Assembly: GCA_045128915.1 (NCBI GenBank)
Contig: JBGVIT010000033.1
Location: 1 to 64,000 of the forward strand
Direction of reading: 5' to 3'
Length of the DNA: 64,000 nucleotides
Origin: RGIG9115 sp045128915
Lineage (GTDB): Bacteria; Bacillota; Clostridia; UBA1381
Shown here piece by piece: positions 39,725 through 47,857 of this stretch (within the stretch, counting starts at the first letter, position 1; every line of letters starts with the position of its first letter). The notes below the pieces were generated by a model that was not told where the DNA came from, did not search any database, and saw only the letters and a list, made by a program, of their open reading frames with translations. The position numbers and the translations under genes are program-made.

Positions 39725-40111
39725 ATGGGTGGATTTATTAAGAGAGATGTAAAGCGAGTGGAAACAACCGCCTTAAATCAGAAGGTGAATAAAGAAGTAT
39801 TTGATGCTTTTAAGGATGTGTGCAAAGAGCAGGGTTATCCTATGAATGTGATACTGGAGACATTTATGCGACAGTTTGGCAATGGCAGGTTTTATATTAA
39901 GGATGAAGACATTCTTAAATGGAAAGGTGACGATTCCGATGTAGATACTTTAAACACGACATTTAGCAAAGAGATATATACAAATTTTAAGTTTGCTTGT
40001 AAAGACAATGGATATTTTGTAAAGCATGTTATTACGGCTTTTATGGAAGTATATGCAAGTAGAGATTTGATAATGGAATTTGTAAGTGTAGATGAAGTAA
40101 AAAGAAAGTAG
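39725..40111 (+). CDS. Tandem ribbon-helix-helix-like protein (128 aa)
   Basis: Two homologous halves: residues 15-60 (TALNQKVNKEVFDAFKDVCKE...) and 75-120 (TLNTTFSKEIYTNFKFACKD...). Each has a beta strand, two helices and a 'FM..F' end like an RHH domain. A covalent RHH dimer would bind operator DNA. TTTGGAGG site. Ends with TAG. Confidence 0.65.
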   Translation: MGGFIKRDVKRVETTALNQKVNKEVFDAFKDVCKEQGYPMNVILETFMRQFGNGRFYIKDEDILKWKGDDSDVDTLNTTFSKEIYTNFKFACKDNGYFVKHVITAFMEVYASRDLIMEFVSVDEVKRK

Positions 40112-40129
40112 TATGAGGGGTTGATAAAT

Positions 40130-40522
40130 ATGTTTGATGGATTATTTATCGTATCTCTTATTGGAACTTTATTTCAAGGGGTAAAAGAAAAGCTAGAGCC
40201 AACAATTCCAGCAGAGAATTGGGCAAATAAAGAGTTGTATCACAAAGATATGATGAGCGGTATTCCTGTTGAACAGTGTATGAAGAATCTTAAAAATGGT
40301 AAGTATAAATTAACAAAGACTTATCCTGAGCCACACAGAGATGCCGTGAATGGAAAAATTGTTATTGAAAATTGCACATTGTATAAAGAAGATGTAAAGA
40401 ATTATGGAGCGTATCAAGCACAGCAATGGGTTAAACAAGGTAAGTATAACTTAACACCAGAGGAATTGGAAAAAGAGCGTGAACGCTATAAGAAAAAATG
40501 GGAACATTTATATAAGTTATAA
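40130..40522 (+). CDS. Unknown protein with hydrophobic N-terminus (130 aa)
   Basis: MFDGLFIVSLIGTLFQGVKEKLEPTIPAENWANKELYHKD... The first 16 residues are hydrophobic (possible membrane helix); the rest is soluble and Lys-rich, with 'WVKQGKYNLTPEELEKER' at the end. GAGGGG site before the ATG at 40130. Followed by a strong hairpin. Confidence 0.66.
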   Translation: MFDGLFIVSLIGTLFQGVKEKLEPTIPAENWANKELYHKDMMSGIPVEQCMKNLKNGKYKLTKTYPEPHRDAVNGKIVIENCTLYKEDVKNYGAYQAQQWVKQGKYNLTPEELEKERERYKKKWEHLYKL

Positions 40523-40551
40523 TAGGTGAGACGGAATGTTGTCTCACCTAT
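40522..40551 (+). terminator. 11-bp hairpin, no U-tract
   Basis: ATAGGTGAGAC-ggaatgtt-GTCTCACCTAT. The following bases are GGAAAAATT, so it is an atypical terminator or a processing site. Confidence 0.5.
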
Positions 40552-40586
40552 GGAAAAATTAAATGTAAAAATTTTTAGAAAACTAC

Positions 40587-40615
40587 TTGACAAATTAAGT
40601 ATGTTGTGATATAAT
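40587..40615 (+). promoter_or_regulatory. Recombinase promoter
   Basis: TTGACA-17-TATAAT, with the usual CTAC box. Confidence 0.9.
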
Positions 40616-40650
40616 GAAGACACAAAGATAAAAGATGAGGAGTGAGAAAA

Positions 40651-41442
40651 ATGAGTGCAGTACCTGCTTTTAAACCATCAAGAGCTAAAGTTATAGATTT
40701 ATCCTCGGTTATAAGAGGTGGAAGACAAGAAAAAGAGATTAAACTTAATAAGGATGGAAGCGTTGACAAACGACATTCTAATAAGGTTGCTGGGGTTAGC
40801 TCGGAAGTTTACCCCTTTACTAGCGAAGCGGAAATTAAGGCTATGATTGATGTGTTTGATAATCGCATTGAAAACGCTCCTGACGAAAATAAACGACAGA
40901 TTGCTTGTCGGAATAAAATGTTGTTTTTAATCGGCATTAATCTTGGTATTCGTGCAAGTGATTTATGTGGATTGAAGTATAATTTCTTTATGAACAATGA
41001 TGGAACATTTAAAGATTCTTATAGTTTACAACCGAAGAAAACCAGAAAGACAGGAAAGTATGTTAAGTTGTACTTTAATCAAACTGTAAAGAAAGCAATT
41101 GCAGATTATGTAAAAGAATATCCTATTCAAGATATGGATGAATATTTATTCAAGTCAAGAAAAAGTGGTGCAATCACAGAGAAATCATTGTGGAAAATTA
41201 TTGTCGATGCAACTATTGAGGCTGGCATTGAAAAGAATGTTGGTAGCCATACTCTTCGTAAGACTTTTGGTTATCACATTTGGCATAATGCGGAAGATAA
41301 AGAAAAGGCTCTTATAATGTTGATGGCAATTTTTAATCACTCTTCCGTAGCAACTACAAAAAAATACATTGGACTTATGGACGAAGAAATTGAAGATGTG
41401 TTTAATAGCTTGAATCTTGGATTGGATTTTCTTGATAACTAA
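40651..41442 (+). CDS. Tyrosine recombinase (263 aa)
   Basis: Catalytic set complete: R101 (LGIRASDL), Lys in the 130-135 beta hairpin, H200-x2-R203 (SHTLRKTFG), H230 (NHSS), Y239 (KKYIGL). No separate core-binding domain, so shorter than most integrases. It could be the phage integrase, a resolvase for genome multimers or a phase-variation enzyme. GAGGAGTGAG site; followed by the DUF262 gene in the same operon. No att-like dyad was seen nearby. Confidence 0.87.
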   Translation: MSAVPAFKPSRAKVIDLSSVIRGGRQEKEIKLNKDGSVDKRHSNKVAGVSSEVYPFTSEAEIKAMIDVFDNRIENAPDENKRQIACRNKMLFLIGINLGIRASDLCGLKYNFFMNNDGTFKDSYSLQPKKTRKTGKYVKLYFNQTVKKAIADYVKEYPIQDMDEYLFKSRKSGAITEKSLWKIIVDATIEAGIEKNVGSHTLRKTFGYHIWHNAEDKEKALIMLMAIFNHSSVATTKKYIGLMDEEIEDVFNSLNLGLDFLDN

Positions 41443-41482
41443 GATATAATAAATAAACATATAGGAAGCGGAGGGAAATATT

Positions 41483-42556
41483 ATGTCATTAGAAAAGGCA
41501 AGTATTGTGTGGTCGGCAAAGCAGTTAAGCGGAATGGTTAAGAATGGAAAAATTGATTTTAACCACATTATTCAACGGTCATATGTTTGGGAGAGAACAA
41601 GAAAATCTGCTTTGATTGAAAGCATGATTCTTGGTTATCCAATACCAGCGGTATTCGCAAAGAGAATGGACGATGGCAGCGGTAGAAGAGGTAGTAATAC
41701 TTATTTTATTATGGATGGTAAGCAAAGATTGTCTACTGTAAAGGAATTTTTAAATGACGAATTTGCTTTGTCTAATTTAGCACCGATTACCTACTTTGAT
41801 ACGGAAGAAGATAAGGAAGTTGAAATTGATATTTCTGGTATGAAGTTTAGTGAGCTGCCAGATGGATTAAAAGACTTCTTGAATACTGTGACATTTGCCG
41901 TGACATACTTTGACAACCTCACCAAAGAGGAAGAAAGAGAGTTGTTTAAAAGATTGAACAACGGCAAGCCTTTATCAACTAAAAACAGAACTCTTGCATC
42001 CGCAAAGAATATCGAAGAGTTGCTTGACCTTGGCTCTCATAAACTGTTCGAAGAAATGTTGACGGAAAAATCTCGTCAAAATAAGAACCAAGCAGTAATT
42101 GTAATGAAGGTTTGGACAATGCTTAATAGCGAAGTAGAAGATGTTTCTTTTGCAAGCAAAGACTTTAATCCACAGATTGAAGAAGCCGAAATTACAGACG
42201 GAGAAAAATTGGAACTTGTTAAGGTGTTCGATTTTATTGTTGGTACACACGATGAACTGATTGAAAACAAAGAAAAAGATGTTGCGAAGAAGCTCTATAC
42301 GGAAACTCATTTGGTATCTCTTATCCCTTATATTAAAGAAGCAATTGAGAACGGAATCAGCGAAGCAATGTTTGGCGAGTTCTTAATTAACTTCTTTAAA
42401 ACAGAAAATGATACGGAAACATATGGAGAATATATGGAAGCTTGCTCTGGTGGTGTTGCACGGAACGCTTCAATTGTAGCAAGACACGAAGCTCTTGGAA
42501 AATCTTATGGAGAATTTTTTAAAGAAAATTCAGAAAACATCTTGACAACTGTGTAA
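41483..42556 (+). CDS. DUF262/GmrS-like ParB-fold protein (357 aa)
   Basis: N-terminal DUF262 domain: IIQRSYVWER (29-38) and MDGKQRLSTVKEF (77-89), the signature of the ParB/Srx-like fold seen in GmrSD restriction systems. It lacks the C-terminal HNH/DUF1524 nuclease, so it may be a nucleotide-binding regulator or an inhibitor of host GmrSD-like systems. CGGAGGG site. Cotranscribed with the recombinase; a promoter for the next operon lies inside its last codons. Confidence 0.83.
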   Translation: MSLEKASIVWSAKQLSGMVKNGKIDFNHIIQRSYVWERTRKSALIESMILGYPIPAVFAKRMDDGSGRRGSNTYFIMDGKQRLSTVKEFLNDEFALSNLAPITYFDTEEDKEVEIDISGMKFSELPDGLKDFLNTVTFAVTYFDNLTKEEERELFKRLNNGKPLSTKNRTLASAKNIEELLDLGSHKLFEEMLTEKSRQNKNQAVIVMKVWTMLNSEVEDVSFASKDFNPQIEEAEITDGEKLELVKVFDFIVGTHDELIENKEKDVAKKLYTETHLVSLIPYIKEAIENGISEAMFGEFLINFFKTENDTETYGEYMEACSGGVARNASIVARHEALGKSYGEFFKENSENILTTV

Positions 42557-42610
42557 GAATGGTGTATAATATACTTGCAAATCGGGAGTGGAAGATAATT
42601 CCACTTACCG
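42542..42610 (+). promoter_or_regulatory. Promoter inside a gene end, with leader hairpin
   Basis: TTGACA (42542) lies within the last codons of the DUF262 gene, then 17 bases and TATAAT (42565). CGGGAGTGGAA-gataa-TTCCACTTACCG (42583-42610) forms a stable leader hairpin. Confidence 0.85.
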
Positions 42611-42673
42611 AATACATAATAAATAAGGTTATATAATAACATAAAAGATAAATTTTAAGTGGAGGTAAAAATT

Positions 42674-43357
42674 ATGAACAAAGAATATGAGAAACACGAT
42701 AGTTGGGGTATGGTAGGCATCTATCATCAACATCATAACGGCAGAGAATTGTTTGGTAGCGATGTTACAAATTACAACACTATATGTTTAAAAATTAAAA
42801 CAGCTCAATGTTCTCGTGACTTAGGCAGAGATTGGATAATGGGTGATAAAACTCTGATTGAAATTTGTCTTTCGGCAAATCAGTTTGCAGACCTATTAAC
42901 CAACGCTAATATGGGCGATGGCGTTCCTTGTACCATTGAATATGTGGCTGGCAAGGGAATGATTGAGTATAAACCACAGAGACCTAAACTTGAAATTATC
43001 GAAGAAGAGCGTGATGAACTTGCCGAAAAAACTGTAAGCGATTTAGAGTCAAGCATTGCGATGGTTAAAGAGTTAATTGCTAATAAAAAGTTGTCTAAAT
43101 CGGTTGGTGAAGAGCTGCTATCTAAAGTGAATGGTGCTTATTCTTCTCTTGTAGGTGGTAGCAAAGAATTTTTCAAGAAGCAAGCCAAGCAGGAGGTCAA
43201 TGATATGGTGGTAGAAGCCAAAAGACAGGTGCAGAGTTATGTTGATAATAAGATTTATAGCACAGGCATTAAGATGTTGCAGGACGGTTTTGTATCGCCT
43301 CAGTTAATAGAAAGTACAACGGAATATAACTTGTTAACAGACGAATGTGGAGAATAA
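42674..43357 (+). CDS. Unknown protein, two-part (227 aa)
   Basis: MNKEYEKHDSWGMVGIYHQHHNGRELFGSDVTNYN... An N-terminal beta domain (1-110) with 'IEICLSANQFADLLTN', then a helical, coiled-coil C-terminal half. It looks like a binding protein for a large assembly. TGGAGGTAA site; first gene of the 42.6-47.8 kb operon. Confidence 0.7.
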   Translation: MNKEYEKHDSWGMVGIYHQHHNGRELFGSDVTNYNTICLKIKTAQCSRDLGRDWIMGDKTLIEICLSANQFADLLTNANMGDGVPCTIEYVAGKGMIEYKPQRPKLEIIEEERDELAEKTVSDLESSIAMVKELIANKKLSKSVGEELLSKVNGAYSSLVGGSKEFFKKQAKQEVNDMVVEAKRQVQSYVDNKIYSTGIKMLQDGFVSPQLIESTTEYNLLTDECGE

Positions 43358-43361
43358 CAGA

Positions 43362-43850
43362 ATGGATATTAAACTTGAAAAAAGAGAATGTGTGGAAGAT
43401 TGGACTGGTCAAATTAATGACAAGGAAATTTTTTATAGATACAATATCAATGGAAATTTAGTGTGGTTCTCACAGATGCGAGACAGTGGCAATATTTATA
43501 GTGTTAGCGTTAGATTAAATGATTATCTTGATGATTATTTCAATGTTTGGGTTTGTTGTGATGACAACAAATTATTCTACCCCAATGACATAACAATTGA
43601 AATGAGACATTCTAATATCAAGCAAGAAGAAGTTAGCAGAGTTGTGTCGGATATTAATTATGTTAACAGATTGTGCGATATGATTATGTCAATTTTTAAA
43701 ACAAAAGAACATTATGCTCTGTGGTACAAACACCACAAAGATAATGAACATAGCAAACATAAAGACCATCATTGTGTGTGTTGCGGAGAATATATTGAAG
43801 AAGAACATTTAAAGGTTTGTGATAAGTGTGCTTCGGAATTTAAGTTTTAA
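43362..43850 (+). CDS. Unknown protein with C-terminal zinc ribbon (162 aa)
   Basis: MDIKLEKRECVEDWTGQINDKEIFYRYNINGNLVWFSQMRD... Beta-rich body; the C-terminus HHCVCCGEYIEEEHLKVCDKC is a zinc ribbon. Starts 5 bases after the previous stop; GTGGAG lies in the upstream coding end. Confidence 0.7.
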   Translation: MDIKLEKRECVEDWTGQINDKEIFYRYNINGNLVWFSQMRDSGNIYSVSVRLNDYLDDYFNVWVCCDDNKLFYPNDITIEMRHSNIKQEEVSRVVSDINYVNRLCDMIMSIFKTKEHYALWYKHHKDNEHSKHKDHHCVCCGEYIEEEHLKVCDKCASEFKF

Positions 43851-43861
43851 GAGGTAACGAT

Positions 43862-44155
43862 ATGAAAGTAATTGAAAGAGGAAACTATGAGAACGCATTT
43901 CCAATGATTGTAGAATGTAAAAGAGTTGTAGACAAATATGGATTTGCATACGGAGACACAAAAGATTTCTGTGAAAGTAAAATTGAAATTGAAATGGAAG
44001 ATATTAAAAAACACAAATGGGAAAAATATCCCGACTATAAAGGAGTCGACTATGGCTTTATCTGCCCTGTGTGTAGAAAGTTTGTTGCTATAGAACAGAA
44101 CACAATACCGAAGAAGGTGTTGGACGAAGCAGAGGAAATTTTTTTCAACAAATAA
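43862..44155 (+). CDS. Zinc-site protein (97 aa)
   Basis: MKVIERGNYENAFPMIVECKRVVDKYGFAYGDTKDFCESKI... Short beta domain with Cys19, Cys37 and CPVC near 68-71. AAGAGGTAA site. Function unknown. Confidence 0.68.
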   Translation: MKVIERGNYENAFPMIVECKRVVDKYGFAYGDTKDFCESKIEIEMEDIKKHKWEKYPDYKGVDYGFICPVCRKFVAIEQNTIPKKVLDEAEEIFFNK

Positions 44156-44181
44156 AAGACAGATTTTAAGAGGTAAGAATT

Positions 44182-44415
44182 ATGAGTAATGCAAGTCATG
44201 TAATGAGAATAGAATTTGAAACTGGTTGTGCAAATTCAGCTGGAGAAATTATAAAGGGAACGGAAAGAGATGTTTGTATCCTTTATAATGAAACCGTTAT
44301 CACAGAAGACGAAGTAAGAGAACTAATTTATTCTGGAAAATATGAACATGATAGTCGTATCATTGTTACGACACCGATACAAGCGGATAATTTAAAAGAT
44401 AAAAAGGAGAATTGA
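44182..44415 (+). CDS. Unknown small protein (77 aa)
   Basis: MSNASHVMRIEFETGCANSAGEIIKGTERDVCILYNETVITED... Beta-rich, mildly acidic. ATTTTAAGAGGTAA linker. It ends just before, and carries the GGAG of, the SprT-like gene. Confidence 0.67.
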   Translation: MSNASHVMRIEFETGCANSAGEIIKGTERDVCILYNETVITEDEVRELIYSGKYEHDSRIIVTTPIQADNLKDKKEN

Positions 44416-44417
44416 TT

Positions 44418-45062
44418 ATGAATGTTATTGGAATTGCTTTGGAAGAATTGTACAGAATTTTTAATATTTTGAATCGTGATAAGTTTGATGGAAGTTTGGC
44501 AGAGCCTGTTATTACCATTCAGAAGACGAGAGGCGCAACACTTGGACATTTTACCTTGTCTAAGGTTTGGAAGGATAAGAACGATGAGCAGTCGGAAGAA
44601 AACGCTTACTATGAAATCAATGTAGACCCTAGATGGTTTAATAGCCGTACACCTGCCGAGGTCGCAGAGACTCTTCTTCACGAGATGTGTCATTATTATA
44701 ATAAGGTAAACAACATTAAGGATTGTAGCGGTAATATACATAATAAGAAGTTTAAGAGTTCTGCGGAAAGAGTTGGTCTTGTCGTTGAGAAGGGAAAGAG
44801 CGTTGGCTATGGTTACACCTCTATGTCAGACGAATTAAAGGCTTATATGGAAAATGTAGTTAAGCCTAACGATGAGGCATTTGAATACTTTAGAAGCGCA
44901 CCTATTAGTCTTGGCGGTGGCGGTAGAACTAGAAAGAAGACTCAGTTCAAGTACACTTGCCCCAATTGTGGACAGGAAGTAAAGGCTAAGAAAGATGTAG
45001 CTGTCAAGTGCGGTGATTGTGATGTGCTTATGGAAATGGAAGATGTTGAGTCGGAAGATTAA
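44418..45062 (+). CDS. SprT-like zinc metallopeptidase (214 aa)
   Basis: SprT/Spartan-type core: LLHEMCHYYNK with H88, E89 and H92, and third ligand H108 (GNIHNKKFK). The C-terminal zinc ribbon CPNCGQEVKAKKDVAVKCGDC (about 182-203) completes the family layout. Spartan proteases cut DNA-protein cross-links; in a phage it may clear proteins from replicating DNA. AAGGAGAATTG site. Confidence 0.87.
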   Translation: MNVIGIALEELYRIFNILNRDKFDGSLAEPVITIQKTRGATLGHFTLSKVWKDKNDEQSEENAYYEINVDPRWFNSRTPAEVAETLLHEMCHYYNKVNNIKDCSGNIHNKKFKSSAERVGLVVEKGKSVGYGYTSMSDELKAYMENVVKPNDEAFEYFRSAPISLGGGGRTRKKTQFKYTCPNCGQEVKAKKDVAVKCGDCDVLMEMEDVESED

Positions 45063-45075
45063 GAGGTAATAATAT

Positions 45076-45291
45076 ATGAAGAACACAGATATTTTAACTG
45101 GTCGTATCATACAGCGAGTTATAGATGCAAAGTTAAAAGGTAATACAGAAGTGAGCATAAACCACGGTGTCAACGATTTTCATAATATTAAACGGCTTTT
45201 GGATAATCTCTTTGAGTATTTCCCAGATAGCAAGATTACATTAAAGAGGTTGGCATTTGGATATGAACTGAACATAAAAGTAAAGTTTTAA
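45076..45291 (+). CDS. Unknown small protein (71 aa)
   Basis: MKNTDILTGRIIQRVIDAKLKGNTEVSINHGVNDFHNIKRLLDNLFEY... Helix-strand-helix-strand, basic. AGAGGTAA site. Follows the SprT-like gene by 13 bases. Confidence 0.67.
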   Translation: MKNTDILTGRIIQRVIDAKLKGNTEVSINHGVNDFHNIKRLLDNLFEYFPDSKITLKRLAFGYELNIKVKF

Positions 45292-45311
45292 GTGGTGATA
45301 AGGAGAGTATT

Positions 45312-45710
45312 ATGAGTGCGGATAATGGAATTTATATTTTAAAAACAAAAGACCAGTATAGAGTTGCACATTTGCAAGCTATTGACAATGTTTATTGGTC
45401 TGCTATTAGTGGACTACAAGAAAGACTTGTTCCCACAAGAGTAGTAGAAATGTGGGGAGATTGCAAGTTTACGAGAGACAGAAGTAAAGCGTTGGACATT
45501 GCTCATAAGTGGGCAAATAAACTTACAGTGTGTGAATATGGAGTGCAAATCATTACATATAACAAGACTTGGAAACATATTCTTGAGGATGCGAAAGAGT
45601 ATGCCAAGAAGGAAATTGATTTTATTAAAAGTTCACATCAAGAAAAATGGTGGAACATGGACAGATTGCAGAAGATTGCAGACGGATATTGCATAAAAGA
45701 AGGATTTTAA
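45312..45710 (+). CDS. Conserved phage protein (132 aa)
   Basis: MSADNGIYILKTKDQYRVAHLQAIDNVYWSAISGLQERLVPTRVVEMWGDCKFTRDRSKAL... The 'MSADNGIYIL..K..QYRVAH.QAIDN' start is one I recall from many phages; function unknown. Alpha/beta; GGAG site. Confidence 0.74.
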   Translation: MSADNGIYILKTKDQYRVAHLQAIDNVYWSAISGLQERLVPTRVVEMWGDCKFTRDRSKALDIAHKWANKLTVCEYGVQIITYNKTWKHILEDAKEYAKKEIDFIKSSHQEKWWNMDRLQKIADGYCIKEGF

Positions 45711-45713
45711 GTG

Positions 45714-46046
45714 ATGAAGATATATCAGTTACATGAATACGGTGGCGAATGGGAAGACTCTTTTGATTACATTATAGGTTCTTATCTTCGCAAAGAAAGA
45801 GCGGAAGAAGAAAAGGCAAAGGCGGAACTCAAATGTGAAGAGGATAGAGAACTGTCACGCCATTGTTCTAATTGTCCTATGGTTGACAATTGGAATCTTA
45901 ATGATGAAGTTGCAAGAGAGTGTGAAGAATACTGCAACAGATTCAAGTATATAGATATGGGCGACGATGGATTTGATTGTGGCAATTATGTTGGACTTTG
46001 GCATGATTCACATTTCAAAATTGAAGAAGTCGAAGTAGAAGAATAA
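45714..46046 (+). CDS. Unknown Cys-containing acidic protein (110 aa)
   Basis: MKIYQLHEYGGEWEDSFDYIIGSYLRKERAEEEKAKAELKC... Beta hairpin, helix, then a Cys cluster (HCSNCPMVDNWN ... CEEYCNRF). The layout suggests a small zinc or disulfide-free knot. The ATG is 3 bases after the previous stop. Confidence 0.67.
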   Translation: MKIYQLHEYGGEWEDSFDYIIGSYLRKERAEEEKAKAELKCEEDRELSRHCSNCPMVDNWNLNDEVARECEEYCNRFKYIDMGDDGFDCGNYVGLWHDSHFKIEEVEVEE

Positions 46047-46071
46047 AATAAATTTATAAGAGGTAAATAAT

Positions 46072-46629
46072 ATGTGGAATGCAATTGACGATAGTGACAA
46101 GAAGGTTCTTGAAAGCATTGAATACTCAAAGAGTCTTTATAACGCTCAGAAGAATAAGGTGGCGCAGGAAAAGTATATTGAAAATCTTTTATTTGCAGAT
46201 TATGTTAGCAAGGTTAAGGCAAATAAATCAATGTATGACTATGTTAATATTTTTCAAGATGCACAAAATCAAGTTGGAAAAAAACTTAAAAAGGAGAGAC
46301 CTCAACTTGAAACGCTCAAAGATTTTATATTAAAAGACTTTCTTAATAATGACAAGAATTTTAAACTTACAGAAATTATGAGCGGTGGTTGGGAAAATTA
46401 CTATTGGTCGGTTCATTTCGAAGGATATGGTAAAGCTTTTTATATTCAGATTCCAATAATGGATAATATAAATACAAAGAATTTTGAGTATGCCAACTGT
46501 GGAAAGTTTGCATTTGTTATTAAGGAAAGTAATGCTTGGTGGAGCACCCTTAAGACCAGCTATAAGATTGATGATATCGCTCAGTTTATTAGAGAATATT
46601 TTGGATTAGATAAAGCAATTGAGGGTTAA
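46072..46629 (+). CDS. Unknown protein (185 aa)
   Basis: MWNAIDDSDKKVLESIEYSKSLYNAQKNKVAQEKYIENLL... Helical N-terminal 90 residues, then a beta-rich domain with Trp/Tyr (GGWENYYWSVHFEGYGKAFYIQIP). Could be a ligand-binding domain. TTTATAAGAGGTAA linker. Confidence 0.68.
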   Translation: MWNAIDDSDKKVLESIEYSKSLYNAQKNKVAQEKYIENLLFADYVSKVKANKSMYDYVNIFQDAQNQVGKKLKKERPQLETLKDFILKDFLNNDKNFKLTEIMSGGWENYYWSVHFEGYGKAFYIQIPIMDNINTKNFEYANCGKFAFVIKESNAWWSTLKTSYKIDDIAQFIREYFGLDKAIEG

Positions 46630-46640
46630 GAGGTAGATAC

Positions 46641-47063
46641 ATGAGAGAGATTTTATTTAGAGCCAAAAAAGAATTTGATGGCGAATGGGTATATGGAAAT
46701 TATTGTGCTGCCGAATATTTAACAAGCGAAGGTACGGAACATCTTATTATAGAAGCTCCTCGCAACGGTGTTTCCGCAAAGATTATCGCTGAAACCGTAG
46801 GGCAGTACATAGGTGTAGAAGATAAAAATGGTAAGAAGGTGTTTGAAGGTGATATTTTAAGATATACACCAAGACCTAAATGTACTATTTATTATAAGGT
46901 AATTTGGAATCAAGAATGGAGTAGATTTGCACTTATGCAATGGTCTACATATAAATATCATTTATATGAATGGGCGCAGCATGAAACAATCAAGTATTGT
47001 TGTGAAGTCATTGGTAATATACATGATAACCCTGATTTATTGGAATCATTAGAGAGCAATTAA
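46641..47063 (+). CDS. YopX family protein (140 aa)
   Basis: Matches the YopX layout (the family is named for an SPbeta gene): MREILFRAKKEFDGEWVYGNY..., then 'VGQYIGVEDKNGKKVFEGDILRY', and 'CCEVIGNIHDNPDLL' at the end. Function unknown, very common in Firmicutes phages. AAGAGGTA site. Confidence 0.9.
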   Translation: MREILFRAKKEFDGEWVYGNYCAAEYLTSEGTEHLIIEAPRNGVSAKIIAETVGQYIGVEDKNGKKVFEGDILRYTPRPKCTIYYKVIWNQEWSRFALMQWSTYKYHLYEWAQHETIKYCCEVIGNIHDNPDLLESLESN

Positions 47064-47090
47064 AATCAAATTTTTATGAGGTAAATATAT

Positions 47091-47303
47091 ATGACTTACA
47101 AACAGATGACAAAATACATTGAGAAATTTGATGAGATGATTAAATTTATGTATGAAATTCAAAAAGAAAAGCATGATGCTGGGGATAAAGAAAAGGCAAT
47201 TCTTTGTGGTGATATTGTAAATGCTTTATGTGGTTATAAGAACTACCATATTTATATAAAGCAATATGATTCGGTTGATATGAGTCCTAAAAAGGAGAAT
47301 TAA
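47091..47303 (+). CDS. Unknown helical protein (70 aa)
   Basis: MTYKQMTKYIEKFDEMIKFMYEIQKEKHDAGDKEKAILCG... Helical; preceded by the TTTTATGAGGTAA linker and ending in an AAAAAGGAG that is the ribosome site of the next gene. Confidence 0.67.
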   Translation: MTYKQMTKYIEKFDEMIKFMYEIQKEKHDAGDKEKAILCGDIVNALCGYKNYHIYIKQYDSVDMSPKKEN

Positions 47304-47306
47304 TAT

Positions 47307-47708
47307 ATGACCATTAAAGAAATATCATATAAAGACGAGCGACTTGGATTCTTTGCAGACCAAAGAAAGCTAGTTCAAAAGAGATATGACCGACTTGAAA
47401 AGCAAATTAAACCTGATGAGCCGTACACATCTGAGCGCAGAGAATTTCTTAGTGATTTAGGAAGAGAGTTGAGTTTCTATAATGATATTATAGCAATGCT
47501 TGAAAACGAAGCTGCTTCAAAGAATGAGATTGTGGAGGAGATATTTGAGGAGATTGGCGACATCTTTAGAGAGTTTTATGAGGCGTGTTCTCAAAAATCT
47601 GATATGCAGTTGAAAGAAATACTTTACCAATGTCAAAGATTTGTCATTAATGAAATGTGGCATAAGATTGCCGAACTCAAAAAGAAATATAAGGAGGGAG
47701 AAAAATGA
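47307..47708 (+). CDS. Coiled-coil-like protein (133 aa)
   Basis: MTIKEISYKDERLGFFADQRKLVQKRYDRLEKQIKPDEP... Long charged helices at 5-50 and 55-130. Overlaps the next gene by ATGA. Function unknown. Confidence 0.67.
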   Translation: MTIKEISYKDERLGFFADQRKLVQKRYDRLEKQIKPDEPYTSERREFLSDLGRELSFYNDIIAMLENEAASKNEIVEEIFEEIGDIFREFYEACSQKSDMQLKEILYQCQRFVINEMWHKIAELKKKYKEGEK

Positions 47709-47851
47709 GTAAAGAACAGATAAAGTGTCCGTATGTGGAAAAAGTCAAGAGTATAACAGGCAAAGAGGAGTTTGATTGTGAAACTTGCCCTGCACTTATA
47801 TGTTCATTCCCCGAAGTAAAGGAAGAACTCAAAAAGAAGGACACAGAATAA
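47705..47851 (+). CDS. Small Cys-rich protein (48 aa)
   Basis: MSKEQIKCPYVEKVKSITGKEEFDCETCPALICSFPEVKE... Four Cys (CPY, CETC, IC) suggest one zinc. AAGGAGGG site inside the preceding gene; ATGA overlap. Last gene of its operon. Confidence 0.68.
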   Translation: MSKEQIKCPYVEKVKSITGKEEFDCETCPALICSFPEVKEELKKKDTE

Positions 47852-47857
47852 TGTAAG

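Noticed and set aside
40651..41442. Attachment site next to the tyrosine recombinase
   Set aside because: I looked for a direct repeat or tRNA-like core on both sides and saw none convincing.
42557..42673. Known riboswitch in the leader hairpin
   Set aside because: A single simple stem with no conserved aptamer features.
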